A program made the position numbers and the translations under genes. Shown here one piece after another: positions 16,099 to 24,398 of a stretch of 64,000 bases of DNA. The stretch comes from Dokdonella_A sp014338185. Its GTDB lineage: Bacteria; Pseudomonadota; Gammaproteobacteria; Xanthomonadales; Rhodanobacteraceae. Under the pieces are notes generated by a model. That model saw only the letters and a program-made list of their open reading frames with translations, did not search any database and was not told the origin of the DNA. The stretch spans positions 1 through 64,000 of the forward strand of contig SZOS01000010.1 in NCBI GenBank assembly GCA_030263295.1, written 5' to 3'. Within the stretch, counting starts at the first letter, position 1, and the number at the start of each line of letters is the position of its first letter.

Positions 16099-17787
16099 TC
16101 AGTTGGCGCGCACGCGCCAGGCTTCGGCGAGGGAAATCAAGCCGCTGCGCGCGAGGGCGACCGCTGCCGCGGTGAGCGGCACCATGCCTTCCTCGACCGC
16201 GAGGCGATGGATGGTGTCGGCCTCGGCGCCGGGCACGATCTGCGCGCGCAGGTGCTCGCTCATGACCAGCAGTTCGTACACCGCCTGGCGGCCGCGCACG
16301 CCCAACCCCTCGCAATGGCTGCAGCCGCGACCGCGGTGGAACACTTCGTCCGGCGCTACGCCCAGTGCCTCGCGCACGTGCGCGGCGACCTGCTCGATCT
16401 CGCGGCAGTGCGCGCAGGTCTTGCGCACCAGGCGCTGTGACAGCACCGCCAGCAGGCTCGCGCGCAGCAGGTAGGGTTCCACGCCCAGGTCGAGCAGGCG
16501 CGTGACCGTGGTCGCGGCCGTGTTGGTGTGCAGCGTGCTGAGCAGCAGGTGCCCGGTCAGCGCGCTTTCCACCGCGATGCCGGCCGTTTCGCGGTCGCGG
16601 ATCTCGCCGACCATGATCACGTCCGGGTCGTGGCGCAGGAAGTTGCGCATCGCGCTGGCGAAGGTGAAGCCGGCGGCGCGGTTCACCTGCATCTGCTGGA
16701 TGTCGGCGAGATGGAACTCGACCGGGTCCTCGATCGTCAGGATGTTGATGCGCTGCTGGCGCAACGCCTGCAGCATCGCGTACAGCGTGGTCGACTTGCC
16801 GCATCCGGTGGGGCCGGTGGCGAGGAACATGCCGTGGCTGCGGCTCATGACATCGTCCAGTCGCTGGCGGTCGTGGTCGGTGAAGCCGAGCTGGTCCAGG
16901 CTCCACAGGCTTTCGCGCACATCGAGCAGGCGGATCACGATGCTCTCGCCGAAGACCGCCGGCAGTACCGAGATGCGCAGGTCGACCTTGCCACCGTCGC
17001 GCAGCGTGAACGTGGTGCGCCCATCCTGTGGCCGGCGGCGTTCGGCCAGGTTCATGCCGCCGAGCACCTTGATGCGGCCGGTCACGGCCGGATGCAGCGC
17101 GCGCAACAGCGTGCGCACGGGAACGAGCTCGTCGTCGATGCGGAACAGCACGTCGGTGCCATGCGCCCCCGGCCGCAGGTGGATGTCGGAGGCGCGGCGC
17201 GCCACCGCGTCGGCGATGAGCCCATGCACGATGCGCACCACCGGTTGCTCACGCGCGAGGCGCTGCGCCTCGGCCTCGCTCGCCTCCAGTGCCAGGCTCG
17301 GGTCGAGTCCGAGCAGGCGAATCGTCTCGACGTCCTCGACTTCGTCGTAGTAGCGCGCGATCGCCTCGCGCAGTCCGCGTGCGGTGGCCACCAGCGGCAG
17401 CACGCGATCGGTGGTCACGAACTCCAGGGCGCTCAGCGCGGCGCCATGGGTCGGGTCTTCCATCGCGGCCACGAGCAGGCCGTGGCGCGAGCGCAGCGGC
17501 ACGATGCGCAGGCGGCGCACGAGCTCGGGCGACAACAGGGCCGCGACCGCGGGATCGGCGCTGACCGCGGGCAATCGCACCAGTGGCAGCCCCAGGCGCT
17601 GTGCCTGGCGGTAGTCGCGTTCGCCCGCATCCTCGCCGCTGGCCAGCCAGGCGTCGAGCTCGATGCCATCGGCATGGCCCGGGTCGGTGATGGCACGCCG
17701 CTGCACCTGGTCCAGATAGCGGTCCAGCGCGGCATCGTCGGCGATGAGCAGGGGTCGTTGGGCGGTGGGCGTGACGCGATCGTCCAT
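16099..17787 (-). CDS. GspE/PilB-type secretion or pilus assembly ATPase, orphan
   Basis: Cytoplasmic hexameric motor ATPase of the type II secretion/type IV pilus class, 562 aa. An N-terminal MshEN-like region covers about residues 25-150. Walker A GPTGCGKST is at about 323-331, followed by the Asp box (TIEDPVEFHL), Walker B DPDVIMVGEIRD and the His box TGHLLLSTLHTN. A tetracysteine zinc site is formed by TCAHC and GCSHC near residues 460-500. An AGGAT lies about ten bases before the ATG at 17787, so this start was chosen over one eight codons upstream. No gspF/pilC, pseudopilin, secretin or prepilin peptidase gene is nearby, so its machine must be encoded elsewhere. Confidence 0.88.
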   Translation of the reverse strand: MDDRVTPTAQRPLLIADDAALDRYLDQVQRRAITDPGHADGIELDAWLASGEDAGERDYRQAQRLGLPLVRLPAVSADPAVAALLSPELVRRLRIVPLRSRHGLLVAAMEDPTHGAALSALEFVTTDRVLPLVATARGLREAIARYYDEVEDVETIRLLGLDPSLALEASEAEAQRLAREQPVVRIVHGLIADAVARRASDIHLRPGAHGTDVLFRIDDELVPVRTLLRALHPAVTGRIKVLGGMNLAERRRPQDGRTTFTLRDGGKVDLRISVLPAVFGESIVIRLLDVRESLWSLDQLGFTDHDRQRLDDVMSRSHGMFLATGPTGCGKSTTLYAMLQALRQQRINILTIEDPVEFHLADIQQMQVNRAAGFTFASAMRNFLRHDPDVIMVGEIRDRETAGIAVESALTGHLLLSTLHTNTAATTVTRLLDLGVEPYLLRASLLAVLSQRLVRKTCAHCREIEQVAAHVREALGVAPDEVFHRGRGCSHCEGLGVRGRQAVYELLVMSEHLRAQIVPGAEADTIHRLAVEEGMVPLTAAAVALARSGLISLAEAWRVRAN

Positions 17788-18089
17788 CTTCGTTGATCCT
17801 GGAGCTGCCATGCGGCGGGCATGGCCGGAAAGAGTGATTCCCGCCGGCGATGCAAGTTGTCGGCCAAGTCTGGGCAAGCTGCGGGCGGTCGCGACCGCCG
17901 TCCGGCACGCCCCGAACTGACGCGGGCTGTCCGAAACGTACAGGCGGCGCGCGCGACGCGTGTGGCGCACGACAGTACCGATGCGCGCGCGTGGATGCGG
18001 TACCGGCATGGCCCGGAGACGCTTCCTGCCATGGCCCGCGCGTGGATCGTGCGCACGACCCACGCGCGGTCGTCATGAGCGCCCGTGCA
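17788..18089. other. Gene-free stretch of about 300 bp
   Basis: Region between the start of the GspE-type gene and the end of a small minus-strand gene. It presumably contains the promoter of the ATPase gene. I see no recognisable promoter boxes, RNA gene, repeat or convincing short coding sequence; open frames here lack ribosome binding sites and family features. Confidence 0.4.
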
Positions 18090-18392
18090 TCACCTGCCCG
18101 TGGCGGCTGGCGGATCGCCCGCGCAGGTGCCCGGATCGCCCACGCGCTGGTGTGTGGGTGGATCGCAGCGCTTGGCCTGCATCGGCGGGTCGGTCTCCCC
18201 ATCCAGTGCGGGGCCGGCGGTGCGGATCACGCATCCGATGTCCTTGAGCATGCGGCCTGCGAGCTTGCGGCATGTTTCCTCGGCGGGGTCGGCGCGGCGG
18301 GCGGTCGGCCCTGCCGGCTGGTCCGGCCAGAACCACAGTGCGGCGGCCGCAAGGACGCCGGCAGCGAGGATTGCGATGATCCATCGGTTCAC
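18090..18392 (-). CDS. Small membrane-anchored hypothetical protein
   Basis: Not recognised. A GTG at 18392 with GGAGG eight bases upstream gives 100 aa. Residues about 3-20 form one strongly hydrophobic helix (WIIAILAAGVLAAAALWFW) preceded by Arg, which suggests an N-terminal anchor or signal segment. The remainder is polar, Pro-rich and contains four cysteines (TCRKL, DIGCV, KRCDP, GTCAG), so it is probably exported and may form disulfides. An in-frame ATG seven codons upstream is possible but places the GGAGG inside the coding region. Confidence 0.45.
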   Translation of the reverse strand: MNRWIIAILAAGVLAAAALWFWPDQPAGPTARRADPAEETCRKLAGRMLKDIGCVIRTAGPALDGETDPPMQAKRCDPPTHQRVGDPGTCAGDPPAATGR

Positions 18393-18632
18393 TGCGACTG
18401 CCTCCATGCGCACGCGCGGGTCACGTGACCGGGCCTGCCACCCGGGTGAACGGTCGATCGTGGATACGGCGCCGCCGGTGCCTTGACGCCGGACGCGCCC
18501 GGCGATTCAGCGGACGCGCGGGAGAATCACGATCCCCGATACGCCTGGCCTCGCGCATGCGTATCGGCTTGGGCCGAACCGGACCGCACGCGGGCGGGCC
18601 GACCGGGAGTCGGGCGCTTGCAGCGATCGCGC

Positions 18633-19838
18633 TCAGGGGCGCAGCGGGTGCGGATAGGGGAAAGCCTGATAGCCCGGCGGCTGCTGGTCGAGGTGCCAGT
18701 CACTGCCCTCTTCGAGCAGGTCCGGGCAACGTATCCACACCTTGTCCGGGTCGTAGCCCGGGATCGCCTCCCAGTCCTCGTCCCAGTGGTCGGACCAGAT
18801 GTAGGCCGCGGTGGTCTGGTAGGGCTGTGGCCGGCTGCCGCTGCAATCGTCGTCGTTGAGGCTGGCCGCATAGGGCACGTAGCCCTTGACCGTGTTGTTG
18901 TAGATCACGCCGTCGCCGCCACGCAGCGCGATGCCGTCGCCATACTGATTGCCGGAGGCACCGTCGCCATGGATCTCGTTTTCGTAGATCTCCCAGCTGC
19001 GCGAACCGGGATGACGCACCCCGTCGCCATCGCGACTGGGGCCGTGGGCGTCGATCTGGCCGTAGTCGCGGGTGCGTTGGGTGCTCACGAACAGGTTGTG
19101 GCGCACCACGTAGGCCGAGCCGTAATTCGCCGCCACGCCGTGGCGGTTGTCATGGAAGTAGTTGTCCTCGATGAACACCGCTTCGGCCGTGCCCAGTTGC
19201 AGCGGCGGCCAGGCGTCGCTGCCATCGCCATACACGGCCACGCCGTAGCCCCAGCAGCCCGGCACGCACTTGAAGTTCGACAGGAACGAGTTGTCGTGGA
19301 TCACGCCGCGTTGCTGCGGCCCGCGCACGGTGAGGCCGGCGTTGGAGAACTTTTCGAACACCATGTCGTGCACGCGGAAGTCGCGGCAGCGACCGTACAG
19401 GCCGATGCCCGCGTCGAGGTCGGACTCCTGGTTGTTGCCCACCACGCGGAAGTCCGACAATTCGACCATGGCGCCTTCGCCGCACTGGAAGGTGATCATG
19501 TAGTCGTACCAGTTGCCCATCGCCACGTTGCGGCGGATGAGCGTGCCGCTGCCGTCGGTGGCGGTACCGGCACCGCGCACGGTGACGCGGGTTTTGCGGC
19601 CGGGGCCCGAGCCACCACCCCAGGTCACCAGCGCATCGTCCCAGTCGCAGCTGCCGGCACGGATGCGCACGGTGCCGCCGTCGGGCACGGCGTCCAGTGC
19701 CGCCTGGACGGAGGCGGGGTCGCAGTCGGCGAAGATCGGGCCTTCGAAACTGTCGGCGAAGATCGGCGGCTCCCAGGCGCCCTGTGCCACGAGCGGCAGG
19801 GCCAGGGCGAGCAACGGCAACAGGCGGGCGTGGCGCAT
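18633..19838 (-). CDS. Secreted right-handed beta-helix repeat protein
   Basis: A 401-residue exported protein. A signal peptide (MRHARLLPLLALALPLVAQGA) is followed by a duplicated IFAD motif, then a glycine/asparagine-rich series of short beta-strand turns typical of the pectate-lyase-like right-handed helix (GVIHDNSFLSNF, AVFIEDNYFHDNRHGVAANYG, YVVRHNLFVST, GVIYNNTVKGY). Such proteins bind or cleave acidic polysaccharides or serve as adhesins, but no lyase catalytic set can be assigned by eye. The start ATG at 19838 is the one that produces the signal peptide; longer in-frame openings were rejected. It stands alone between a gene-poor region and the lipoate ligase pair. Confidence 0.75.
   Translation of the reverse strand: MRHARLLPLLALALPLVAQGAWEPPIFADSFEGPIFADCDPASVQAALDAVPDGGTVRIRAGSCDWDDALVTWGGGSGPGRKTRVTVRGAGTATDGSGTLIRRNVAMGNWYDYMITFQCGEGAMVELSDFRVVGNNQESDLDAGIGLYGRCRDFRVHDMVFEKFSNAGLTVRGPQQRGVIHDNSFLSNFKCVPGCWGYGVAVYGDGSDAWPPLQLGTAEAVFIEDNYFHDNRHGVAANYGSAYVVRHNLFVSTQRTRDYGQIDAHGPSRDGDGVRHPGSRSWEIYENEIHGDGASGNQYGDGIALRGGDGVIYNNTVKGYVPYAASLNDDDCSGSRPQPYQTTAAYIWSDHWDEDWEAIPGYDPDKVWIRCPDLLEEGSDWHLDQQPPGYQAFPYPHPLRP
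19725..19766. repeat. 15-bp in-frame direct repeat encoding a doubled IFAD motif
   Basis: GTCGGCGAAGATCGG occurs at 19725-19739 and again at 19752-19766, exactly 27 bp (nine codons) apart. On the minus strand this encodes PIFADSFEG then PIFADCD just after the signal peptide of the beta-helix protein. It looks like a small tandem duplication of a nine-residue unit. Confidence 0.7.
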
Positions 19839-20024
19839 GGGTGGGCTCGGCGTCGGGATGGGCGTGGCTTCATAGCAGGGCGCCCGGCTTCTGGCATCAT
19901 CAAATCTGTGGAGCCCGGCCGCTGCGCGCAAGGCCGCCCGCGGGTCATGGCGCGCGTGCGCCCGACCGCCGGGCTGGCGTATCGTGGTGGCGGCAGGGTG
20001 CGGGTGATGGCAAAGGACGGATGC

Positions 20025-20321
20025 ATGCGCAGGCATGGCGAATACAAGATGCCCGGCGGCAAGCTCACGGTGGTCGACCTCGCGGTCGAGCACGGGCGCT
20101 TGGTCGGGGTGGTGGTGAGCGGTGATTTCTTTCTGGAGCCGGACGAGGCGCTGGCGGCGATCAGCGCTGCCCTCGAGGGACAGGCGGCCGACCTCGACGA
20201 ACTGCAGCTGACCCACCTGGTCGAGCGCGCCACGCCCGCCCACACGCGCATGTTCGGGGTCGACGCCCAGGCCATCGCCCGCGCGGTCCGGCGCGCCATC
20301 GAGAACGGGCCATCCGCATGA
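20025..20321 (+). CDS. lplB: Lipoate-protein ligase accessory subunit (LplB, C-terminal-domain type)
   Basis: A 98-aa protein matching the separate accessory domain of bipartite lipoate-protein ligases, which completes the lipoate-AMP forming activity of LplA. The recognisable start is HGEYKMPGGKLTVVDL, followed by VSGDFFLEPDEALAAISAALEG. The ATG at 20025 has AAAGGA about nine bases upstream; an earlier in-frame ATG at 20007 is also possible. Its stop overlaps the lplA start (ATGA), so the two subunits are likely made together. Confidence 0.82.
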   Translation: MRRHGEYKMPGGKLTVVDLAVEHGRLVGVVVSGDFFLEPDEALAAISAALEGQAADLDELQLTHLVERATPAHTRMFGVDAQAIARAVRRAIENGPSA

Positions 20322-21091
20322 AGACGCAGTGGCGTGACCACGATTGGCAGCTCATCCATGGCCAGGCACGTTCGCCCGCGCTGCACATGGCGCTGGATGA
20401 GGTGATCACCGACGAAGTGGCCGCGGGCCGCCGCGCGCCGACGCTGCGCGTGTGGGAATGGGCCTCCTCGGCGGTGGTGATCGGCCGCTTCCAGTCACTG
20501 CGCAACGAGGTCGATCCGGACGGTGCCACGCGCCACGGCATCGAGGTGGTGCGGCGCATCACCGGCGGTGGTGCGATGTTCATCGAGCCGGGCAATACCA
20601 TCACCTACTCGCTGTCGGCGCCGGCTTCGCTGGTCGATGGCCTGTCCTTCGAGCAGTCCTATGCGTTCATGGACGCGTGGGTGCTCGACGCGCTGCGCAC
20701 GCTCGGCATCGAGGCCTGGTACCAGCCGCTCAACGACATCGCCTCGCGCAGCGGCAAGATCGCGGGTGCGGCGCAGATGCGGCGCGGCAATGCGGTCCTG
20801 CACCACGTCACCATGGCCTACGACATCGATGCCAACAAGATGCTCGAAGTGTTGCGCATCGGCCGCGAGAAGCTGTCGGACAAGGCCACCCAGAGCGCGG
20901 TCAAGCGCGTCGACCCGCTGCGCAGCCAGACCGGACTCGCGCGCGAAGCGGTGATCGAGCGCATGATCGACACCTTCCGCTCGCACCACGGCCTGCAGGC
21001 CGACAGCCTGCGTGAGGGCGAGCTCGAGCGCGCGCAGGCGCTGATGCGGCAGAAGTTCGCCACGCCGGCATGGACCGCCCTGGTGCCGTGA
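20318..21091 (+). CDS. lplA: Lipoate-protein ligase A, catalytic subunit
   Basis: A 257-aa BPL/LplA-fold enzyme that activates lipoate (or octanoate) with ATP and transfers it to lipoyl domains of 2-oxoacid dehydrogenases and GcvH. Diagnostic segments are VVRRITGGGAMFIEPGNTIT (the RRxTGGGA loop) and SGKIAGAAQMRRGNAVLHH with the catalytic lysine. The length corresponds to the large domain only, and the missing accessory domain is supplied by the overlapping gene upstream. The arrangement is like the archaeal LplB-LplA pair, not single-chain E. coli LplA. Confidence 0.88.
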   Translation: MKTQWRDHDWQLIHGQARSPALHMALDEVITDEVAAGRRAPTLRVWEWASSAVVIGRFQSLRNEVDPDGATRHGIEVVRRITGGGAMFIEPGNTITYSLSAPASLVDGLSFEQSYAFMDAWVLDALRTLGIEAWYQPLNDIASRSGKIAGAAQMRRGNAVLHHVTMAYDIDANKMLEVLRIGREKLSDKATQSAVKRVDPLRSQTGLAREAVIERMIDTFRSHHGLQADSLREGELERAQALMRQKFATPAWTALVP

Positions 21092-21184
21092 ATCGCGCCG
21101 GGCCGGTGGCTGTCGTCACCACCATCGTGACGGTGGCGTCGGACGCGACCGGCCGCACCCTGGGTTGGCGTCCACGCGGCACAC

Positions 21185-22000
21185 TCAGCCGCGCGCCGGA
21201 TGTGCGCGGCCACGCGTGCCATGGCGCATGCCCAGCACGAGCGCGATCGCGGTAGCGAGATAGAACGCGAGCATCATGCCCGAGGGGCGAGCGTCGTAGC
21301 CGATGAGGATGTGCAGGATGCGGCCGGGCAGCGAGGTGTCGCTGAGCAACCAGGAACTGTCCCACACCTGCGCCTGCCATGCCGGGAGCAGGTCGGCCTG
21401 CGCGAGGTAACGCGCGGCATTGGCGGCCAGGCCGGCCGCGAGCAGCACGAGCATCCAGTTGGTGGCGGCGAAGAAATGCCGCACCGGGATGCGCAGCAGG
21501 CCGAAGTACAGCGCAAAGGCGAGCGCGGTACCGGCACCGATGCCGATGGCCAGGCCCGCGTACAGGCCGTCGGCGCCACCGGCCAGCATGCCGTACAGGA
21601 ACAGCACGATCTCCGAACCCTCACGCAGCACCGCGAGCGCGACCACCGCGAGCAGCAGCGCGAGCGAACTGGCCCCGCTGCGCACCTGCGAGCCGAGCTG
21701 CTGCATGTGGCGCGCGAGCTCGCGCGCATGAGCCGACATCCACACCACGTGCCAACCGATCATGAGCACCGCGGCGAGCAGCACCGCCGCGTTGAACAGT
21801 TCCTGGCCCATGCCGCTGGCGAGCGCGGCGATGCGGCCCGCGAACCCGGCCACCAGCAGCGCGCCGGTCACGCCCAGCCCGATGCCGCCGGCAATGAAGG
21901 CGCCGCGGTGGCGCACGCCACGCGTCGCCGCCGCCACGATGGTGACGATGAGCGCGGCTTCGAGCACCTCGCGAAACACCAGCAGTGCAACACCCCACAT
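21185..22000 (-). CDS. FTR1 family high-affinity iron permease
   Basis: Inner-membrane iron permease of 271 aa with about seven hydrophobic helices. Both REXXE iron-binding motifs of the FTR1/EfeU/FtrC family are present: REVLE at residues 10-14 and REGSE at 126-130. It begins three bases after the cupredoxin gene ends and is the last gene of a three-gene set headed by a Fur box, so it very probably imports iron after periplasmic oxidation of ferrous iron. No EfeB-type peroxidase or FtrD-type ferredoxin gene is adjacent. Confidence 0.93.
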   Translation of the reverse strand: MWGVALLVFREVLEAALIVTIVAAATRGVRHRGAFIAGGIGLGVTGALLVAGFAGRIAALASGMGQELFNAAVLLAAVLMIGWHVVWMSAHARELARHMQQLGSQVRSGASSLALLLAVVALAVLREGSEIVLFLYGMLAGGADGLYAGLAIGIGAGTALAFALYFGLLRIPVRHFFAATNWMLVLLAAGLAANAARYLAQADLLPAWQAQVWDSSWLLSDTSLPGRILHILIGYDARPSGMMLAFYLATAIALVLGMRHGTRGRAHPARG

Positions 22001-22003
22001 GGC

Positions 22004-22375
22004 CTACTCCGCGATGAGACGGCCCTGCGCCGTGTCCTGGTGGAAATCGCCGAAGAACGCGTAGCTGCCTGGCGCCAGCGGGCCGATGAACACGCTGATC
22101 CGGCCTCCGGGCATCACGATCTTCTCGCGCTTGAGGTCGATGCTCTCGAACTCCTCGGGCGTGGCGTCCTGGTTGATGACGACGAGCTTGAACTTGGTCC
22201 CGGCCGGCACCTTGAGCTCGCTGGGCTGCCAGCGGTGGTTCTCGATCGTGAGCTCGAATTGCGGCAGGTCGTCGGCGCACACGGGCGGGGCGACCAAGGC
22301 CAACGCCAGCAACGCGCACCCGAGCAGGCGGCGCAAGCCGTACCGGTACAGGGCATGGGTGCGGGACAGGCTCAT
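22004..22375 (-). CDS. Periplasmic cupredoxin-domain protein (FtrB/EfeO-N type)
   Basis: A 123-aa exported protein with a cupredoxin-like beta-sandwich. The signal peptide ends near PVCADD. Typical stretches are FELTIENHRWQPSELKVPAG, FKLVVINQDATPEEFESIDL and PGSYAFFGDFHQDTAQG. The usual type 1 copper Cys is absent, as in the cupredoxin domain of EfeO and in FtrB. These family members bind or oxidise iron for an FTR1 permease. Its start overlaps the stop of the upstream c-type cytochrome gene by four bases. Confidence 0.85.
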   Translation of the reverse strand: MSLSRTHALYRYGLRRLLGCALLALALVAPPVCADDLPQFELTIENHRWQPSELKVPAGTKFKLVVINQDATPEEFESIDLKREKIVMPGGRISVFIGPLAPGSYAFFGDFHQDTAQGRLIAE

Positions 22376-22938
22376 GGCCGCACCTCAGCCGCGGGCGCGG
22401 CGGGCTGGTAACGCAGGTTGTCGAGCAGCGGCGTGCGCGGACGCTGGATGTGCAGGAACTCCACGCCGGCACGCTGATGGCAGGCGGTGCAGGCCGCCGA
22501 CAGGCCGTCATAGGCCTTGGCGAACGCGGCCGGATCCTTCTTCTCCAGCGCCTGCTGCACCGCGCGGATCGCGGGATTCATCATTGCGGGCATGACCTCG
22601 GCCAGGCGATCGGGTTGCAGTTCGGCGGCATCGCCATTGCTCGCCTCGATGCCGCGCAGGGCCTCGCCCAGTTCGCCGACCATGAAGTAGGCAAGGTTCC
22701 AGTTGCCCGCATGGCCGGCCCACCACAACCTGTCGTGCCGCAGCTGCAGGTCGAGCATCTGCTGGCCGAGTTCGGGCGCGGGCATGCGCCGCTCGAGCTC
22801 GGCGATGCGCGCCTTGAGTGCGGCGATGTCGTCGGCCGCGTGCGGCGCGGCAGGCGGCTCGGCGGCGGCCAGCGTGACCGTCGCGGCAAGCAGCGCCAGC
22901 CATGCGCGGCGGCGGGTGGCTGGCTGTGCGAAGGTCAT
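22372..22938 (-). CDS. Exported monohaem c-type cytochrome-like protein of the iron import cassette
   Basis: A 188-aa protein with an N-terminal signal segment (RRRAWLALLAATVTLAAAEP), a short charged helix with coiled-coil character (ALKARIAELERRMP), a mainly helical body and one haem-attachment motif CTACH at residues 150-154. A single CxxCH near the C-terminus of a helical protein recalls cytochrome c' and related four-helix haem proteins. It heads the operon with the cupredoxin and FTR1 genes, 13 bases downstream of a Fur-box-like palindrome. I infer a role in ferrous iron oxidation or electron removal, in the place held by FtrA/P19 in known FtrABCD systems. Confidence 0.78.
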   Translation of the reverse strand: MTFAQPATRRRAWLALLAATVTLAAAEPPAAPHAADDIAALKARIAELERRMPAPELGQQMLDLQLRHDRLWWAGHAGNWNLAYFMVGELGEALRGIEASNGDAAELQPDRLAEVMPAMMNPAIRAVQQALEKKDPAAFAKAYDGLSAACTACHQRAGVEFLHIQRPRTPLLDNLRYQPAAPAAEVRP

Positions 22939-22950
22939 GACCGGCTCCAA

Positions 22951-22969
22951 ACGAGAACCATTCTCATTT
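22951..22969 (-). promoter_or_regulatory. Fur box upstream of the iron import operon
   Basis: The plus strand reads ACGAGAACCATTCTCATTT, containing the perfect inverted repeat GAGAA-CCA-TTCTC. On the minus strand (AAATGAGAATGGTTCTCGT) it agrees closely with the Fur consensus AATGAGAATNATTCTCATT. It ends 13 bases before the first start codon of the cytochrome/cupredoxin/FTR1 genes. The surrounding bases are unusually AT-rich for this window. Iron-dependent repression by Fur is the natural inference. Confidence 0.82.
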
Positions 22970-23137
22970 GTATCATCCGCCCAATCGGTGCGTGGTGCAA
23001 GTTCGCCGCCACGGCCATTCATGCCCGGGCCAGCTGCCGCCGCGCGGTGTTGCGCTCCCGTGTGGGCTGGCGCGGCTTGCGTGCGCATGCCGATCCACGA
23101 CAAGCTCGGTGCCGGCAACACCGGCAGGGAGTCACCC

Positions 23138-23182
23138 ATGAACATCCTCTCGTCATCGCGCATCCGCATCCGGGCGGGCTGA
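23138..23182 (+). CDS. Possible 14-residue leader peptide ahead of deoB
   Basis: The bases GGCAGGGAG precede an ATG by seven bases, the best-looking ribosome binding site in this gap. The frame reads MNILSSSRIRIRAG and stops six bases before the deoB start, in a different frame. It could be a translated leader that couples to deoB or a chance reading. No family can be assigned. Confidence 0.25.
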   Translation: MNILSSSRIRIRAG

Positions 23183-23188
23183 GCCGCG

Positions 23189-24394
23189 ATGGCGCGCGCA
23201 CTGTGGCTGGTACTGGATTCGCTGGGCATCGGGGGCGCCAGCGATGCGGCGGCCTATGGGGATGCCGGCGCCGACACCTTCGGCCACATCGCCGCCGCAT
23301 GTGCGGCCGCGCCGCGCGGGCCGCTGCGCCTGCCGACGCTGGCGCGGCTGGGCCTGGTGCACGCGCATGCGCTGGCGAGCGGGCAGTGGGCGGCGGGGCT
23401 GGGCGCGCTGCCGATGCCACAGGCGCAATGGGGCTGCATGCAGGAACGCGCCTGCGGCAAGGACACGCCGTCGGGGCACTGGGAAAGCGCGGGGGTGGTG
23501 CTCAGCCAGGCGTTCGGCCTGTTCGAGGCCCGCGAGAGCAGTTTCCCCGACCAACTGCTGGCGGCGCTGGTGGCGCGCGCGCGGCTGCCGGGCGTACTCG
23601 GCAATTGCCACGCCTCGGGCACCGACATCATTGCGCGGCTGGGTGCCGAGCACATCGTCAGCGGCAAGCCGATCGTCTACACCTCGGCCGATTCGGTGTT
23701 CCAGATCGCCGCGCACGAGCTGCACTTCGGGCTCGACCGGCTCTACGCGACCTGCCGCATCGCGCGCGAGCTGCTGGAGCCATGGAACATCGGTCGGGTG
23801 ATCGCGCGCCCGTTCGTGGGCGAGGTTGCAACCGGTTTCACGCGCACCGGCAATCGCCACGACTATGCGCTCGCGCCGCCCGCGCCGACCCTGCTCGATG
23901 CCGTGTGCGAAGCCGGTGGCGAGGTGTGGGCAGTGGGCAAGATCAGCGACATCTTCGCCGCGCGCGGCGTCAGCCACAGCCTGCTCGCCAGTGGCCACGA
24001 TGCGCTGTTCGACGCAACCGAGGAAGCGCTGGCGCAGGCGCGCGCGGGCGACCTGGTCGCGACCAACTTCGTCGACTTCGACAGCGTGTACGGCCATCGT
24101 CGTGACGCACCGGGCTACGCCGCGGCACTGGAAGCCTTCGACGCACGCCTGTCCCGGCTGCTGGCGGCGTTGCGCGAGGATGACCTGGTCGTGCTCAGTG
24201 CCGACCATGGTTGCGATCCGACCTGGCCGGGCAGCGACCACACCCGCGAATGCGTGCCGCTGCTGGCGTGGGGGCCGCGCCTGCCGGCGCGTGAGCTCGG
24301 CCGCCGTGCGAGCTTCGCCGATCTGGGTCAAGGCCTGGCCACCCACCTGGGCCTGCCGCCGCTCGCGGCGGGCCGCTGCTTCCTCAAGGACTGA
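23189..24394 (+). CDS. deoB: Phosphopentomutase
   Basis: Cytoplasmic enzyme of the alkaline-phosphatase superfamily that interconverts (deoxy)ribose-1-phosphate and (deoxy)ribose-5-phosphate in nucleoside salvage. It has 401 aa, near the 407 of E. coli DeoB. The N-terminal metal-binding motif is LDSLGIGGASDAAAYGDAGA; the phosphorylated Thr lies in CGKDTPSGHWE; the C-terminal metal site is VLSADHGCDPTWPGSDHTRE. deoD begins four bases after its stop, so the pair forms a nucleoside phosphorolysis operon. Confidence 0.96.
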   Translation: MARALWLVLDSLGIGGASDAAAYGDAGADTFGHIAAACAAAPRGPLRLPTLARLGLVHAHALASGQWAAGLGALPMPQAQWGCMQERACGKDTPSGHWESAGVVLSQAFGLFEARESSFPDQLLAALVARARLPGVLGNCHASGTDIIARLGAEHIVSGKPIVYTSADSVFQIAAHELHFGLDRLYATCRIARELLEPWNIGRVIARPFVGEVATGFTRTGNRHDYALAPPAPTLLDAVCEAGGEVWAVGKISDIFAARGVSHSLLASGHDALFDATEEALAQARAGDLVATNFVDFDSVYGHRRDAPGYAAALEAFDARLSRLLAALREDDLVVLSADHGCDPTWPGSDHTRECVPLLAWGPRLPARELGRRASFADLGQGLATHLGLPPLAAGRCFLKD

Positions 24395-24398
24395 TGCG

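Noticed and set aside
17788..18089. Short open frames in the gap before the GspE-type gene
   Set aside because: None has a convincing ribosome site, family stretch or consistent codon pattern; the only supported neighbour is the small gene ending at 18090.
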